From: Paraburkholderia sp. BL25I1N1
GTDB taxonomy: Bacteria; Pseudomonadota; Gammaproteobacteria; Burkholderiales; Burkholderiaceae
NCBI RefSeq assembly: GCF_003002025.1
Contig: NZ_PVZB01000019.1
Span: 102,817 to 166,816, forward strand
Direction of reading: 5' to 3'
DNA: 64,000 nt
Shown one piece after another: positions 44,644 to 54,004 of the stretch (within the stretch, counting starts at the first letter, position 1; the number at the start of each line of letters is the position of its first letter). The translations under genes were made by a program, and so were the position numbers. The notes beneath the pieces are model-generated. The model made no database searches. It was not told where the DNA came from and was given only the letters and a program-made list of their open reading frames with translations.

Positions 44644-46434
44644 ATGAAGCCGATCCGCTACACCATCGTTCCCAAGCAACCCGCCGCCCACCTGTTCGAA
44701 GTCACCGTGACCGTCGCCGATCCCGATCCGGCCGGCCAGCGTTTCATGCTGCCGGTGTGGATTCCGGGCAGCTACATGGTGCGCGAGTTCGCGCGCAACA
44801 TCGTCACGCTGCGCGCTTTCAACGACGCCGGCCGCAAGGTGCGCGTCGAAAAGACCGACAAGCACACGTGGCAAGCCGCGCCGGTCAAGGGCGCGCTGAC
44901 GCTGCGCTACGAGGTCTATGCGTGGGATCTGTCGGTGCGCGCGGCACATCTCGACGATACGACGGGCTTTTTCAACGGCACGAGCGTGTTTCTCTCGCCG
45001 CTCGGTCACGAAGAGGCGCAGTGCGTGGTCGATATTCAGAAGCCCGAGGGCGCGGCGTATCGCAACTGGCGTGTCGCGACCGCGCTGCCGGAAGCGCGCG
45101 GCACGAAACGGTATGGCTTTGGCGAGTATCGCGCGCAGAACTACGACGAACTGATCGATCATCCGGTCACGCTCGGTGAATTCGCACTGGCGACGTTCAA
45201 GGCGCATGGCGTGCCGCATGACATCGTGATCGCCGGGCGCGTGATCGGGCTCGACATGGCGCGTCTGTCCGCCGACCTGAAGCGCATTTGCGAAGCGCAG
45301 ATCGCGTTGTTCGAGCCGAAGTCGAAGAAAGCGCCGGTGGAGCGCTACGTGTTCATGACCCAGGCCGTCACCGATGGTTATGGCGGCCTTGAACACCGCG
45401 CTTCGACCGCGCTGATCTGCAATCGCGGCGATTTGCCGGTGGAAGGCCGCGAGGCGCTCACCGAAGGCTATCGAACCTATCTCGGCTTGTGCAGCCACGA
45501 GTATTTCCACACCTGGAACGTGAAGCGCATCAAGCCGGCTGTGTTCGCGCCGTACGATCTCAGCGTCGAAAACTACACGTCGCTGCTGTGGCTGTTCGAG
45601 GGCTTCACCTCTTACTACGACGACCTGATCCTCGTGCGCAGCGGCCTCATCTCGCAGGACGACTATTTCGGCATGCTCGGCAAGGTGATCGGCGGCGTGC
45701 AGCGCGGCAGTGGGCGTCTCAAGCAGACCGTCGCGGAAAGCTCATTCGACGCGTGGGTCAAGTACTACCGGCAGGACGAGAACGCGCCGAACGCGATCGT
45801 CAGCTATTACACCAAGGGCTCGCTCGTCGCGCTCGCGTTCGATCTGACGATCCGCGCGCAGACCAACAACCGCAAATCGCTCGACGACGTGATGCGTTTG
45901 CTGTGGCAGCACTTCGGCCGTGATTTTTATCGCGGCAAACCGGTTGGCGTCGACGAAGGCGAGATCGAGGCGCTTTTCGCCGAAGCAACCGGCGCGAAAC
46001 TGGCCGAGTTGTTCGCCGAAGCCGTGCACGGCACGCGCGATCTGCCCCTCGACACGCTGCTCGCGCCGTTCGGCGTCGACATCGCGCCCGAATTGGACAA
46101 AAACGGCAAGCCGACGCTCGGCGCGCGCGTGCGCGGCGGCGCCGATTGCACGCTGGCGGCGGTTCACGACGGCAGCGCCGCGCAAAAAGCCGGACTTTCA
46201 GCGGGCGACGTGGTGATCGCGCTCGACGGCCTGCGCGTGACCGGCTCGAATCTTGATGGGCTGCTCGCGCGCTACCAGCCGGGCGCGAAAGTCGAGGTTC
46301 ACGCGTTCCGCCGCGACGAGTTGCGCACCACGCAAGTCAAGCTGGACGGGCCTGAAGTGGCACGCTACAAGCTCACCGCCAGCGACAAGCGGCCCGCCGC
46401 GCGTAAGGCACGCGAGCGCTGGCTGGCCAGCTGA
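44644..46434 (+). CDS. M61 (glycyl aminopeptidase-type) metallopeptidase with PDZ domain
   Basis: 596 residues. An N-terminal beta-sandwich begins IRYTIVPKQPAAHLFEV. The zinc-binding HEYFH (His285) sits in SHEYFHTWNVKR, the M61 hallmark, with the downstream Glu in LFEGFTSYYDDL. A C-terminal PDZ domain covers roughly 490-575 (AAQKAGLSAGDVVIALDG). No signal peptide is visible, so it appears cytoplasmic. The start codon at 44644 is preferred to the TTG at 44635. Confidence 0.9.
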   Translation: MKPIRYTIVPKQPAAHLFEVTVTVADPDPAGQRFMLPVWIPGSYMVREFARNIVTLRAFNDAGRKVRVEKTDKHTWQAAPVKGALTLRYEVYAWDLSVRAAHLDDTTGFFNGTSVFLSPLGHEEAQCVVDIQKPEGAAYRNWRVATALPEARGTKRYGFGEYRAQNYDELIDHPVTLGEFALATFKAHGVPHDIVIAGRVIGLDMARLSADLKRICEAQIALFEPKSKKAPVERYVFMTQAVTDGYGGLEHRASTALICNRGDLPVEGREALTEGYRTYLGLCSHEYFHTWNVKRIKPAVFAPYDLSVENYTSLLWLFEGFTSYYDDLILVRSGLISQDDYFGMLGKVIGGVQRGSGRLKQTVAESSFDAWVKYYRQDENAPNAIVSYYTKGSLVALAFDLTIRAQTNNRKSLDDVMRLLWQHFGRDFYRGKPVGVDEGEIEALFAEATGAKLAELFAEAVHGTRDLPLDTLLAPFGVDIAPELDKNGKPTLGARVRGGADCTLAAVHDGSAAQKAGLSAGDVVIALDGLRVTGSNLDGLLARYQPGAKVEVHAFRRDELRTTQVKLDGPEVARYKLTASDKRPAARKARERWLAS

Positions 46435-46444
46435 TCGTCGTCCG

Positions 46445-46465
46445 GGCCGTCGCCAATGGACGGCC
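46445..46465 (+). terminator. Hairpin after the M61 peptidase gene
   Basis: GGCCGTC and GACGGCC pair perfectly around a 7-nt loop right after the stop codon; there is no T-run. Confidence 0.5.
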
Positions 46466-46589
46466 TGATCAGGCGGATTGTTCTACCAGTGCAACAATCC
46501 GTCGCCGCCGGACGGCTTGTTCCAGGTTCGGCAAAAAACCACAATGGCTCCATTCGCGCAACACTGCGCGCCCCCAACTGGAGTCAACC

Positions 46590-47186
46590 ATGACCACGAT
46601 CCTGCAAATCAACTCGGCAGCCCGTTCGCAAGGCGCAAACTCGACGCTGCTCGTCAACGAACTGACCGCCAAGCTGCAACAATCGAATCCGGGCGCGCAA
46701 GTCGTCGTCCGCAATCTGCAAGCTGAGCCGCTGCCCCACCTGGACGACGCCGTCCTTGGCGCCTTCTTCACGCCGGCCGAGCAACGCACGGCTGAGCAAG
46801 CCGCGATCGCTGCGCGCAGCGACGCGCTGATCGCCGAACTGCAAGCCGCCGACATCGTTGTGATCGGCGCGCCGATGTACAACTTCGGCATCTCGTCGCA
46901 ACTGAAGACGTACTTCGACTTCATCGCACGAGCAGGCATCACGTTCGCGTACACGGCGAATGGTCCCGAAGGTCTCGTGAAGGGCAAGAAGGTCTACGTC
47001 GTGTCGGCACGCGGCGGCAAATATCTGGGCACGCCGAACGACAGCCAGACGCCGTACCTGAAGAGCTTCCTCGGCTTCCTCGGCATGACCGACGTGAACT
47101 TCATCTACGCCGAAGGCCTGAACATGGGCCCGGACGCTGCGGGTGCTGCGTTGGCTTCGGCGCGTGAAGCGATTGCTGCTGCGTAA
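46590..47186 (+). CDS. azoR: FMN-dependent NADH-azoreductase
   Basis: 198 residues of the flavodoxin-like AzoR/NQO family. It has the N-terminal ILQINSAARSQGANST FMN-phosphate loop, GAPMYNFGISSQLKTYFDFIARAGITF, which is the flavin-ring contact of AzoR, and a conserved SARGGKY stretch. It performs two-electron reduction of quinones and azo compounds. TGGAGTCAACC gives a Shine-Dalgarno. A shared terminator separates it from ung. Confidence 0.94.
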   Translation: MTTILQINSAARSQGANSTLLVNELTAKLQQSNPGAQVVVRNLQAEPLPHLDDAVLGAFFTPAEQRTAEQAAIAARSDALIAELQAADIVVIGAPMYNFGISSQLKTYFDFIARAGITFAYTANGPEGLVKGKKVYVVSARGGKYLGTPNDSQTPYLKSFLGFLGMTDVNFIYAEGLNMGPDAAGAALASAREAIAAA

Positions 47187-47228
47187 GGTTGGCTGCGCCG
47201 CTTCGATGCGGTGAACAGACTGCCGGAA

Positions 47229-47264
47229 AAAAACGCCACGGATCTTTAGGTCCGTGGCGTTTTT
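47229..47264. terminator. Bidirectional terminator between azoR and ung
   Basis: A-rich AAAAACGCCACGGA pairs with TCCGTGGCGTTTTT around an 8-nt loop. A and T tracts on both sides suit both convergent genes. Confidence 0.92.
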
Positions 47265-47313
47265 GCTTTGAGGCACGGCGGCGGTGTCACGCTCGCTGGC
47301 TATTGCCGGCGGT

Positions 47314-48159
47314 TTACGCCAGCATTTGCGCTTCGTCGGGCAGGCGCCAATCGATCGGTTCACGACCGTGCTGCGCGAGATAGTCGTTGGCCTTCGCAAA
47401 ATGCCCGCAGCCGAGAAAACCGCGATGCGCCGACAGCGGCGACGGATGCGGTGCTTCCAGCACGCAATGCGATTTCCCGCCGAGCAGCGCGCGCTTGGCT
47501 TGCGCATGCGCGCCCCATAGCATGAACACCAAGCCGTCATGGCGCATCGCCAGTTCATGGATCAGCGTGTCGGTGCATTTTTCCCAGCCGCGTTTCGCGT
47601 GGCTGGCGGCTGAGTCACGCTCGACGGTCAGCACGGTGTTCAGCAGCAGCACGCCTTGCTTCGCCCATGTGTCGAGACAGCCGTGACGCGGCGTCTCGTG
47701 GCCGAGGCTTGCGGCCATCTCCTTGAAAATATTGCGCAGCGACGGCGGCGTGCGCACGTTCGGCGCCACGGAGAACGCGAGTCCGTGCGCTTGCGGTGTG
47801 CCGCGGTCTTCGCCGTGGTACGGGTCCTGGCCGAGGATGACGACTTTGACGTCGTCGGGACTGGTCAGGCGCAGCGCGCGGAACACGTCGGCGGGATAGA
47901 CGGTTTTGCCGGCGGCGCGTTCACCATCGACGAAACGGCAGAGCGGCGCATAGGCGTCGCTTTCGATGAACCGTTTGAGATGCGCGCGCCATGCGGGCGG
48001 CAGGGCGTCGAATTGCGCTTCAAGCGTCGGCGGTGGCGCGCTTGCGCCGGATTGCTGCGACTGAGTGCTCGTCATGGCAGCCTTGGCGGGTGCGGAGGTG
48101 GCGTCGCCGAACAGCGAGGCTTGCGACGGATTGGAGCGGGTGCGGGAAGCAGAGGTCAT
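47314..48159 (-). CDS. ung: Uracil-DNA glycosylase
   Basis: Removes uracil from DNA in base-excision repair. 281 residues from the ATG at 48159. The catalytic motif GQDPYHG and the leucine-loop HPSPLSAHRGF are intact. The first ~50 residues are Ser/Gln/Ala-rich and not conserved, so a start at 48075 is possible. Convergent with azoR. Confidence 0.94.
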   Translation of the reverse strand: MTSASRTRSNPSQASLFGDATSAPAKAAMTSTQSQQSGASAPPPTLEAQFDALPPAWRAHLKRFIESDAYAPLCRFVDGERAAGKTVYPADVFRALRLTSPDDVKVVILGQDPYHGEDRGTPQAHGLAFSVAPNVRTPPSLRNIFKEMAASLGHETPRHGCLDTWAKQGVLLLNTVLTVERDSAASHAKRGWEKCTDTLIHELAMRHDGLVFMLWGAHAQAKRALLGGKSHCVLEAPHPSPLSAHRGFLGCGHFAKANDYLAQHGREPIDWRLPDEAQMLA

Positions 48160-48247
48160 GGCGGGGAAGTGTCGCAGCAAACGCGGTGTTGCTCAAGGTG
48201 GGGCGGCGCGGCTTGTCGCGTTGCCGGGTAGCTTTCCTTGCCGCGCC

Positions 48248-48874
48248 TCAGCCAGCCCGCAACTTATAACCGCGCTGCGCCTTGCTGATATTGTCGGGCG
48301 CGAGGCCGGCTATCTGTTTGCCGAGTTCCGCTGCAAGCGTGTGAAGCGCGGCTTCGTCACCGGACTTCAGTTCGAGTTCGACTTCCGAGATCGGCGCGCG
48401 GCGCGTTTCTGCGTCGACTTTGGCGAACACGTCGCCCTGATCGATCGCCGCTTCGATGTCCGAGCCGTCCACTTCGACACGCCACAGCGTCCGGGTGAAA
48501 TTCGTGCGGAACAGTTCGGTCAGTTCAGGCGCGGCCTGACGCAAAGCGTCTGCGGCGGACGGCTCGTCGCACTCGCGCAGCAGCGCGTCGATCTCCAGTT
48601 TTTCGCCCGCCACCGGCATTTCCCATTCGTGCCGGTTATGCAAACCATCTTTGGCGTCGCCAACTGTCTTGAAGGTTTGCAGCCAGCCGTCCGGCGTCTG
48701 CCGCAAACGCAAGGCGCTTTTCGAACTCGCGAGCGTCAGTTGCGGTGTGTCGAAGTAAATATTCACCAGCTTGACCGGACGTCCCGCCGCGCCCGCGCGC
48801 GTGGCGAACCACTGCGCCGCCGCTTGCACCTGGGCGGGCGGCAGCGCCAGTTTGATTTCGCGTTCCATGCCCAT
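48248..48874 (-). CDS. CYTH domain protein (triphosphatase-like)
   Basis: 208 residues. The N-terminal MEREIKLALP carries the ExExK signature of CYTH/triphosphate tunnel enzymes, followed by alternating charged beta strands (YFDTPQ, ALRLRQ, FKTVG, EWEMPV, ISEVELELKSGD). Members hydrolyse inorganic triphosphate or thiamine triphosphate. There is no CHAD domain. The ATG at 48874 has GGAGCAG upstream. It lies 46 nt downstream of trpC on the same strand, possibly in the same transcript. Confidence 0.88.
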   Translation of the reverse strand: MGMEREIKLALPPAQVQAAAQWFATRAGAAGRPVKLVNIYFDTPQLTLASSKSALRLRQTPDGWLQTFKTVGDAKDGLHNRHEWEMPVAGEKLEIDALLRECDEPSAADALRQAAPELTELFRTNFTRTLWRVEVDGSDIEAAIDQGDVFAKVDAETRRAPISEVELELKSGDEAALHTLAAELGKQIAGLAPDNISKAQRGYKLRAG

Positions 48875-48920
48875 GATCTGCTCCGCTACGTACGCCGCGT
48901 GCCGTATGCCGACAGCGCGC

Positions 48921-49706
48921 TCAGAAAAACATCCGGGCAAGCTCCACACCCGGCTCGTCCGCGCGCATGAACGCCTCGCCGACGAGGAACGTATGCACGT
49001 CCATTGCACGCAGGCGCTCCACATCGGCGCGCGACAGAATGCCCGACTCCGTGACGACAATGCGGTCGTCCGGAATCGCTTCGAGCATGCCGATGGTAGT
49101 TTCGATCGAGGTCTCGAAGGTGCGCAGATTGCGGTTGTTGATGCCGATCAGCGGCGTTTTCAGCGTGAGCGATTCCATCAGCTCGTCTTGATCGTGCACT
49201 TCGACCAGCACGGCGAGACCGAGCGAATGCGCGAGCGCTTCGAGGTCCTGCATCTGCGAAGTTTCGAGTGCGGCGGCGATCAGCAGGATCGCGTCGGCGC
49301 CCATCGCGCGCGCTTCGACGATCTGGTACGGATCGACGATGAAGTCCTTGCGCAGCACCGGCAAATTGCAGGCCGCGCGCGCTTGCTCCAAATACGCGAC
49401 GCTGCCTTGAAAGAACTGCACGTCGGTGAGCACGGACAGGCAGGCTGCGCCGTGCTTTTCATACGAGCGCGCGATCTCGGCCGGCACGAAGTGCTCGCGC
49501 AACACGCCTTTCGACGGGCTCGCTTTCTTGACTTCGGAGATCACGGCGGCGAGGCCTGCCGTGTGTTTCGCGCGCAATGCGCCGACGAAGTCGCGAATGT
49601 CGCGCGACGACGCTTCGAGGCGCAGCTCTTCGAGCGGCGCGCTCTGTTCGGCCGCGCGGACTTCTTCGCGTTTGACCGCGATGATACGGTCGAGGATGTC
49701 GCTCAT
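48921..49706 (-). CDS. trpC: Indole-3-glycerol-phosphate synthase
   Basis: Fourth reaction of tryptophan synthesis, ring closure of CdRP to indole-3-glycerol phosphate. 261 residues, a stand-alone TrpC (not fused to TrpF). ISEVKKASPSKGVLRE supplies the catalytic Lys, and VLRKDFIVDPYQIVEARAMGADAILLI and LIGINNRNLRTFET follow in the order typical of the barrel. The last gene of trpEGDC, 30 nt after trpD. Confidence 0.97.
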   Translation of the reverse strand: MSDILDRIIAVKREEVRAAEQSAPLEELRLEASSRDIRDFVGALRAKHTAGLAAVISEVKKASPSKGVLREHFVPAEIARSYEKHGAACLSVLTDVQFFQGSVAYLEQARAACNLPVLRKDFIVDPYQIVEARAMGADAILLIAAALETSQMQDLEALAHSLGLAVLVEVHDQDELMESLTLKTPLIGINNRNLRTFETSIETTIGMLEAIPDDRIVVTESGILSRADVERLRAMDVHTFLVGEAFMRADEPGVELARMFF

Positions 49707-49736
49707 AAGTGTCTCGCTACGTTGATTGCTACTTGA

Positions 49737-50768
49737 TCACTGCTTGAATTGCTGGGTGAAGCGAACCAGTTCGTCGACCTTGGCTCGCGCCTTGCCGCTC
49801 GCGATCGCTTCGCGCGCCAACTGAATGCCGTCCGCAATCGACGAAGCCACGTTCGCCGAATACAGGGCCGTGCCCGCGTTCAGTGTGACGATTTCGCGAG
49901 CCACGCCCGGCTTGTTGTCGAGCGCGTCGAGCAGCATTGCTTTCGATTCGGTGGCGTCGGCCACTTTAAGCGTGCGATTCGACACCATCTGCATGCCGAA
50001 GTCTTCCGGATGGATCTCGTACTCGTAAATCTGGCCGTCGCGCAACTCACCGACTTGCGTCGCCGCGCCGAGCGAGACTTCGTCCATGCCGTCCATACCG
50101 TACACCACCAGCACGTGCTTCGCGCCAAGACGCTGCATCACGCGCACCTGAATGCCGACGAGATCGCCGTGGAACACGCCCATCAACTGATTGGGTGCGC
50201 CGGCCGGATTGGTCAGCGGCCCGAGAATGTTGAAGATGGTCCGCACGCCGAGTTCGCGGCGCACCGGCGCGATATTCTTCATGGCCGGATGATGGTTCGG
50301 CGCGAACATGAAGCCCATGCCGGTTTCCGCAATCGACGCCGCCACCTGTTCCGGCTGCAGATCGATATTCACGCCGAGCGCTTCGAGGACGTCCGCGCTG
50401 CCCGACTTGCTCGATACGCCGCGGCCGCCGTGCTTCGCGACCTTGGCGCCGGCCGCTGCCGACACGAACATGGTTGCCGTGGAAATGTTGAAGGTATGCG
50501 AACCGTCGCCGCCGGTGCCGACGATATCGACGAAGTTCGAGTTGTCCTGCACCTCGACATGCCGGGCAAATTCACGCATCACCGTGGCGGCGGCGGTGAT
50601 TTCGCCGATGGTCTCTTTTTTGACGCGCAAGCCGGTGATGATCGCGGCCGCCATGACGGGCGAAAGTTCGCCGCGCATGATGAGCCGCATCAAGTGCAGC
50701 ATTTCGTCGTGGAAAATCTCGCGGTGCTCGATGGTCCGTTGCAGCGCTTCCTGGGGCGTAATCGTCAT
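49737..50768 (-). CDS. trpD: Anthranilate phosphoribosyltransferase
   Basis: Transfers the phosphoribosyl group from PRPP to anthranilate. 343 residues. The PRPP loop VDIVGTGGDGSHTFNIST and the anthranilate-site KHGGRGVSSKSGSADVLEALG are intact. ATG at 50768 gives the standard length; in-frame ATGs at 50786-50789 are less likely. It starts 17 nt after the trpG stop. Confidence 0.97.
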   Translation of the reverse strand: MTITPQEALQRTIEHREIFHDEMLHLMRLIMRGELSPVMAAAIITGLRVKKETIGEITAAATVMREFARHVEVQDNSNFVDIVGTGGDGSHTFNISTATMFVSAAAGAKVAKHGGRGVSSKSGSADVLEALGVNIDLQPEQVAASIAETGMGFMFAPNHHPAMKNIAPVRRELGVRTIFNILGPLTNPAGAPNQLMGVFHGDLVGIQVRVMQRLGAKHVLVVYGMDGMDEVSLGAATQVGELRDGQIYEYEIHPEDFGMQMVSNRTLKVADATESKAMLLDALDNKPGVAREIVTLNAGTALYSANVASSIADGIQLAREAIASGKARAKVDELVRFTQQFKQ

Positions 50769-50785
50769 GATGTCGTCTCTTTTCA

Positions 50786-51388
<603 letters not shown>

Positions 51389-51401
51389 GGTGTGTCTCCG
51401 G

Positions 51402-52895
51402 TCAGAAGTCGCTATCGAGGCCGTCTTGCACTTGTTCCGCGGCGCGCAGCACGGCGCGCGCCTTGTTCTCGGTCTCTTGCCATTCGGATTCCGGCACTGA
51501 ATCCGCGACTACACCCGCTGCCGCCTGCACATACAGATTGCCGTTCGCGATCACGCCGGTGCGGATCGTGATGGCCAGATCCATTTCACCCGTGAACGAC
51601 AGATAGCCGACCGCACCACCATACAGGCCGCGCTTCACCGGCTCCAGTTCGTCGATCAGCTCCATCGCGCGGACTTTCGGCGCGCCTGACAGCGTGCCGG
51701 CCGGGAAGGTGGCGCGCAGCACGTCGAAATTCGTCGTGCCGGGTTTCAGCTTGCCTTCGACCGAACTCACGATGTGCTGCACGTGCGAGTACTTTTCGAT
51801 CACCATTTTGTCGGTGACAACCACCGAGCCGATCTGCGCGATGCGGCCCACGTCGTTACGCGCGAGGTCGATCAGCATGACGTGTTCGGCGATTTCCTTC
51901 GGGTCGTTCAGCAGCTCGGTGGCGAGTTCCGCGTCGCGTTCCGGCGTATTGCCGCGTGGCCGCGTACCGGCGAGCGGCCGGATCGTGACGATGCGATCCT
52001 CGCCACGCTTTTCCTGGCGCACCAGGATTTCCGGCGATGCACCGACTACGTGGAAGTCGCCGAAGTTGTAGAAATACATATACGGCGACGGATTCAGCGA
52101 GCGCAGCGCGCGATACAGCGAAAGCGGATTGTCGCGGTACGGCTTGATCAGGCGCTGGCCGACCTGCACCTGCATCAGCTCGCCGGCGGCGATATATTCC
52201 TTCGCCTTGCGCACGGCCGTCAGGTAATCGTCTTTGGCGAACTCGCGGTAGGTTTCGGTGCGCACGCTCGCCGACGTGACCGGCGGTTGCACGGTCGTGC
52301 GCAAACGCTGGCGCAGTTCGCGCAGACGTTGCTTCGCTTTTGTGTAGGCCTCGGGCTGCGTCGGGTCGGCGTAGACCACGAGGTAGAGCTTGCCCGCGAG
52401 GTTGTCGATCACCGCGACTTCTTCAGTCAGGAGCAACTGGATGTCGGGCAGATTCAGATCGTCTTTCGGCGCCGTGTGCGCAAGCTTCTTCTCGATGTAG
52501 CGCACTGCGTCGTAGCCGAAATAACCGGCCAGACCGCCCGCGAAGCGCGGCAGGCCGGGGCGCTGCGCCACTTTGAAGCGGCCCTGGAATTGCTGGATGA
52601 ATTCGAGTGGATCGCCCTCATGCGTTTCGACGACCTTGCCGTCGCGCACTACTTCGGACACGCCGTTGCGGGTGCGCAGCAGCGTGCGCGCCGGCAGGCC
52701 GATGAACGAATAGCGGCCGAACCGTTCGCCGCCCACCACCGATTCCAGCAGGAACGAGTTCGCGCCGTTGCGCTCGCTCTGCGCGAGTTTCAGGTACAGC
52801 GAGAGCGGCGTTTCGAGGTCGGCGAGTGCTTCGGCGATCAGCGGAATGCGGTTGAAACCCTCATTGGCGAGGGACTGGAATTCGAGTTCGGTCAT
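51402..52895 (-). CDS. trpE: Anthranilate synthase component I
   Basis: Chorismate to anthranilate, first committed step and feedback-inhibited by tryptophan. 497 residues. The N-terminal feedback site is recognisable in SLYLKL and ESVVGGERFGRYSFIG; catalytic motifs include IRPLAGTRPRG, DLARNDVGRI, ATFPAGTLSGAPK and the C-terminal AAAGVVADSVPESEW. It lies 276 nt after the newly read Trp-rich leader peptide. Transcription is leftward with trpG, trpD and trpC. Confidence 0.97.
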   Translation of the reverse strand: MTELEFQSLANEGFNRIPLIAEALADLETPLSLYLKLAQSERNGANSFLLESVVGGERFGRYSFIGLPARTLLRTRNGVSEVVRDGKVVETHEGDPLEFIQQFQGRFKVAQRPGLPRFAGGLAGYFGYDAVRYIEKKLAHTAPKDDLNLPDIQLLLTEEVAVIDNLAGKLYLVVYADPTQPEAYTKAKQRLRELRQRLRTTVQPPVTSASVRTETYREFAKDDYLTAVRKAKEYIAAGELMQVQVGQRLIKPYRDNPLSLYRALRSLNPSPYMYFYNFGDFHVVGASPEILVRQEKRGEDRIVTIRPLAGTRPRGNTPERDAELATELLNDPKEIAEHVMLIDLARNDVGRIAQIGSVVVTDKMVIEKYSHVQHIVSSVEGKLKPGTTNFDVLRATFPAGTLSGAPKVRAMELIDELEPVKRGLYGGAVGYLSFTGEMDLAITIRTGVIANGNLYVQAAAGVVADSVPESEWQETENKARAVLRAAEQVQDGLDSDF

Positions 52896-53126
52896 GTTCC
52901 GATCCTGTACGGTGGTCCGGCGGCGTGCGTCGGACAAAGCGGGTCATTGCGCGGCCGGTCAGGCGTTCGTTCGACGTGTCGACACGATGATACCGACCGG
53001 CGCGAGTCTCCCATCGACGCGTGCAAGGGGTTTCAGCGCACAACTGTACTCTGCGGGTACACGCAGGCCGAATCAACCGATGCAGCGAAACAAGATGATG
53101 GAAAAAACGCGTGAGCGCAGCGAAGT
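52896..53126 (-). other. trpE leader, distal part
   Basis: The stretch between the attenuator and trpE has a second T6 run on the minus strand (53107-53102) after a weak GCG-CTCA-CGC stem. No gene is seen. Confidence 0.4.
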
Positions 53127-53168
53127 AAAAAACGGTTGCCGAAGACGAACTTCAGCGTACCTCAGGCG
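53127..53168 (-). terminator. Candidate trp attenuator
   Basis: On the minus strand GCTGAAG (53156-53150) pairs with CTTCGGC (53144-53138) around TTCGT, then AACCG and T6 (53132-53127). GCCTGAG within CGCCTGAGG (53168-53160) can instead pair with CTTCGGC, and the same CGCCTGAGG can pair with CCTGGCG (53194-53188) inside the Trp codons. The alternatives are mutually exclusive. Pairing was done by hand. Confidence 0.55.
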
Positions 53169-53171
53169 AGG

Positions 53172-53246
53172 TTAGCGCGACCAGCGACGCCAGGGCCAGG
53201 CTCCCCGGTCGATGCTAATCAGACTCCGTTTTTTATTCAGAAACAT
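53172..53246 (-). CDS. trpL: trp operon leader peptide (Trp-rich)
   Basis: A 24-codon frame, ATG at 53246 and TAA at 53172, beginning MFLNKKRSLISIDRG. Three of its last eight residues are tryptophan (Trp17, Trp19, Trp22 in AWPWRRWSR), although Trp is the rarest residue in these proteins. It lies directly upstream of trpE and is followed by competing hairpins and a T6 tract, the layout of a ribosome-mediated attenuator. There is no Shine-Dalgarno; the ATG is in frame with gph and 15 nt after its stop, so reinitiation is possible. Confidence 0.72.
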   Translation of the reverse strand: MFLNKKRSLISIDRGAWPWRRWSR

Positions 53247-53261
53247 GAGGATGAAGGACTT

Positions 53262-53978
53262 TTAAGTCGTGGAATGGTGCGCTGCGATCGCCCTGGCGGC
53301 GTCGAGCAGCGAGCCAACTATACCATCGGATTTTATTGTTTGTATAGCTTGGCCATGGTTGTAGCCGTAGGGCACCGTGAGCGTCGCCATGCCGGCCGCG
53401 CGGCCCGCCAGCGCATCGTTTTCCGAATCGCCGATGGCAACCGTGGCCCGCGGTTCGACGCCCAACTGCGCGGCCGCGGTGAGCATGGGCAGCGGATCCG
53501 GCTTCTTTTTCGCCAGGCTGTCGCCGCCGAGCACGACGCCGAAATACTGGGCGAGCCCATACTGCTGCAGCAATTCCACCGCGAACCGATGCGGCTTGTT
53601 GGTCACGCAGGCGAGCTTGAGGCCGGCGTCGCGCATGGCGATCAATCCGGCTTCGACATCGGCATAGAGCCGCGTGTGCGTGCCGTTGATCTTCGCGTAC
53701 TCCTCCTGATAGATCGCGAGCGCTTCGTCGAAGCGGTCTTGCGCGTGCTCCGTTTCGAAGCGCGGCGCCAGCACGCTGCGGATCAGATGCTCCGAACCCT
53801 TGCCGACATAACCGACCACTTCCTCGCGCGACGTTTCTTCCGCGTCGAGTTGCGCGAGCATGCCGTTCAGGCCGGCGGTGAAATCGTCAGCGGTATCGAT
53901 CATCGTGCCGTCGAGGTCGATGATCGCCGCTTGCAGGCGTGGGCCGGTGAAAGTCGGGGCGGGGAACGGAGTGGTCAT
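53262..53978 (-). CDS. gph: Phosphoglycolate phosphatase
   Basis: HAD-superfamily phosphatase that removes 2-phosphoglycolate, 238 residues. Motif I is IIDLDGTMIDTADDF, motif II CVTNKP, motif III KKKPDP, motif IV AIGDSENDA. The last 30 codons include three ATA codons within twelve (AIQTIKSDGIV), very unusual for this genome, and contain a candidate promoter for the trp leader. It lies 26 nt after rpe. Confidence 0.93.
   Translation of the reverse strand: MTTPFPAPTFTGPRLQAAIIDLDGTMIDTADDFTAGLNGMLAQLDAEETSREEVVGYVGKGSEHLIRSVLAPRFETEHAQDRFDEALAIYQEEYAKINGTHTRLYADVEAGLIAMRDAGLKLACVTNKPHRFAVELLQQYGLAQYFGVVLGGDSLAKKKPDPLPMLTAAAQLGVEPRATVAIGDSENDALAGRAAGMATLTVPYGYNHGQAIQTIKSDGIVGSLLDAARAIAAHHSTT
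53317..53346 (-). promoter_or_regulatory. Candidate trp promoter inside the 3' end of gph
   Basis: Minus strand TATACA (53346-53341), 18-nt AT-rich spacer, TATAGT (53322-53317). The expected start near 53309 leaves about 63 nt before the trpL ATG. The patch departs from normal codon use. Confidence 0.5.
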
Positions 53979-54004
53979 GTTGCGTGCCGGTTATGCGTCG
54001 GTGC

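Noticed and set aside
53102..53120. Second T6 run as the main trp terminator
   Set aside because: Only a three- to four-pair stem precedes it. The hairpin at 53138-53156 is stronger and better placed.
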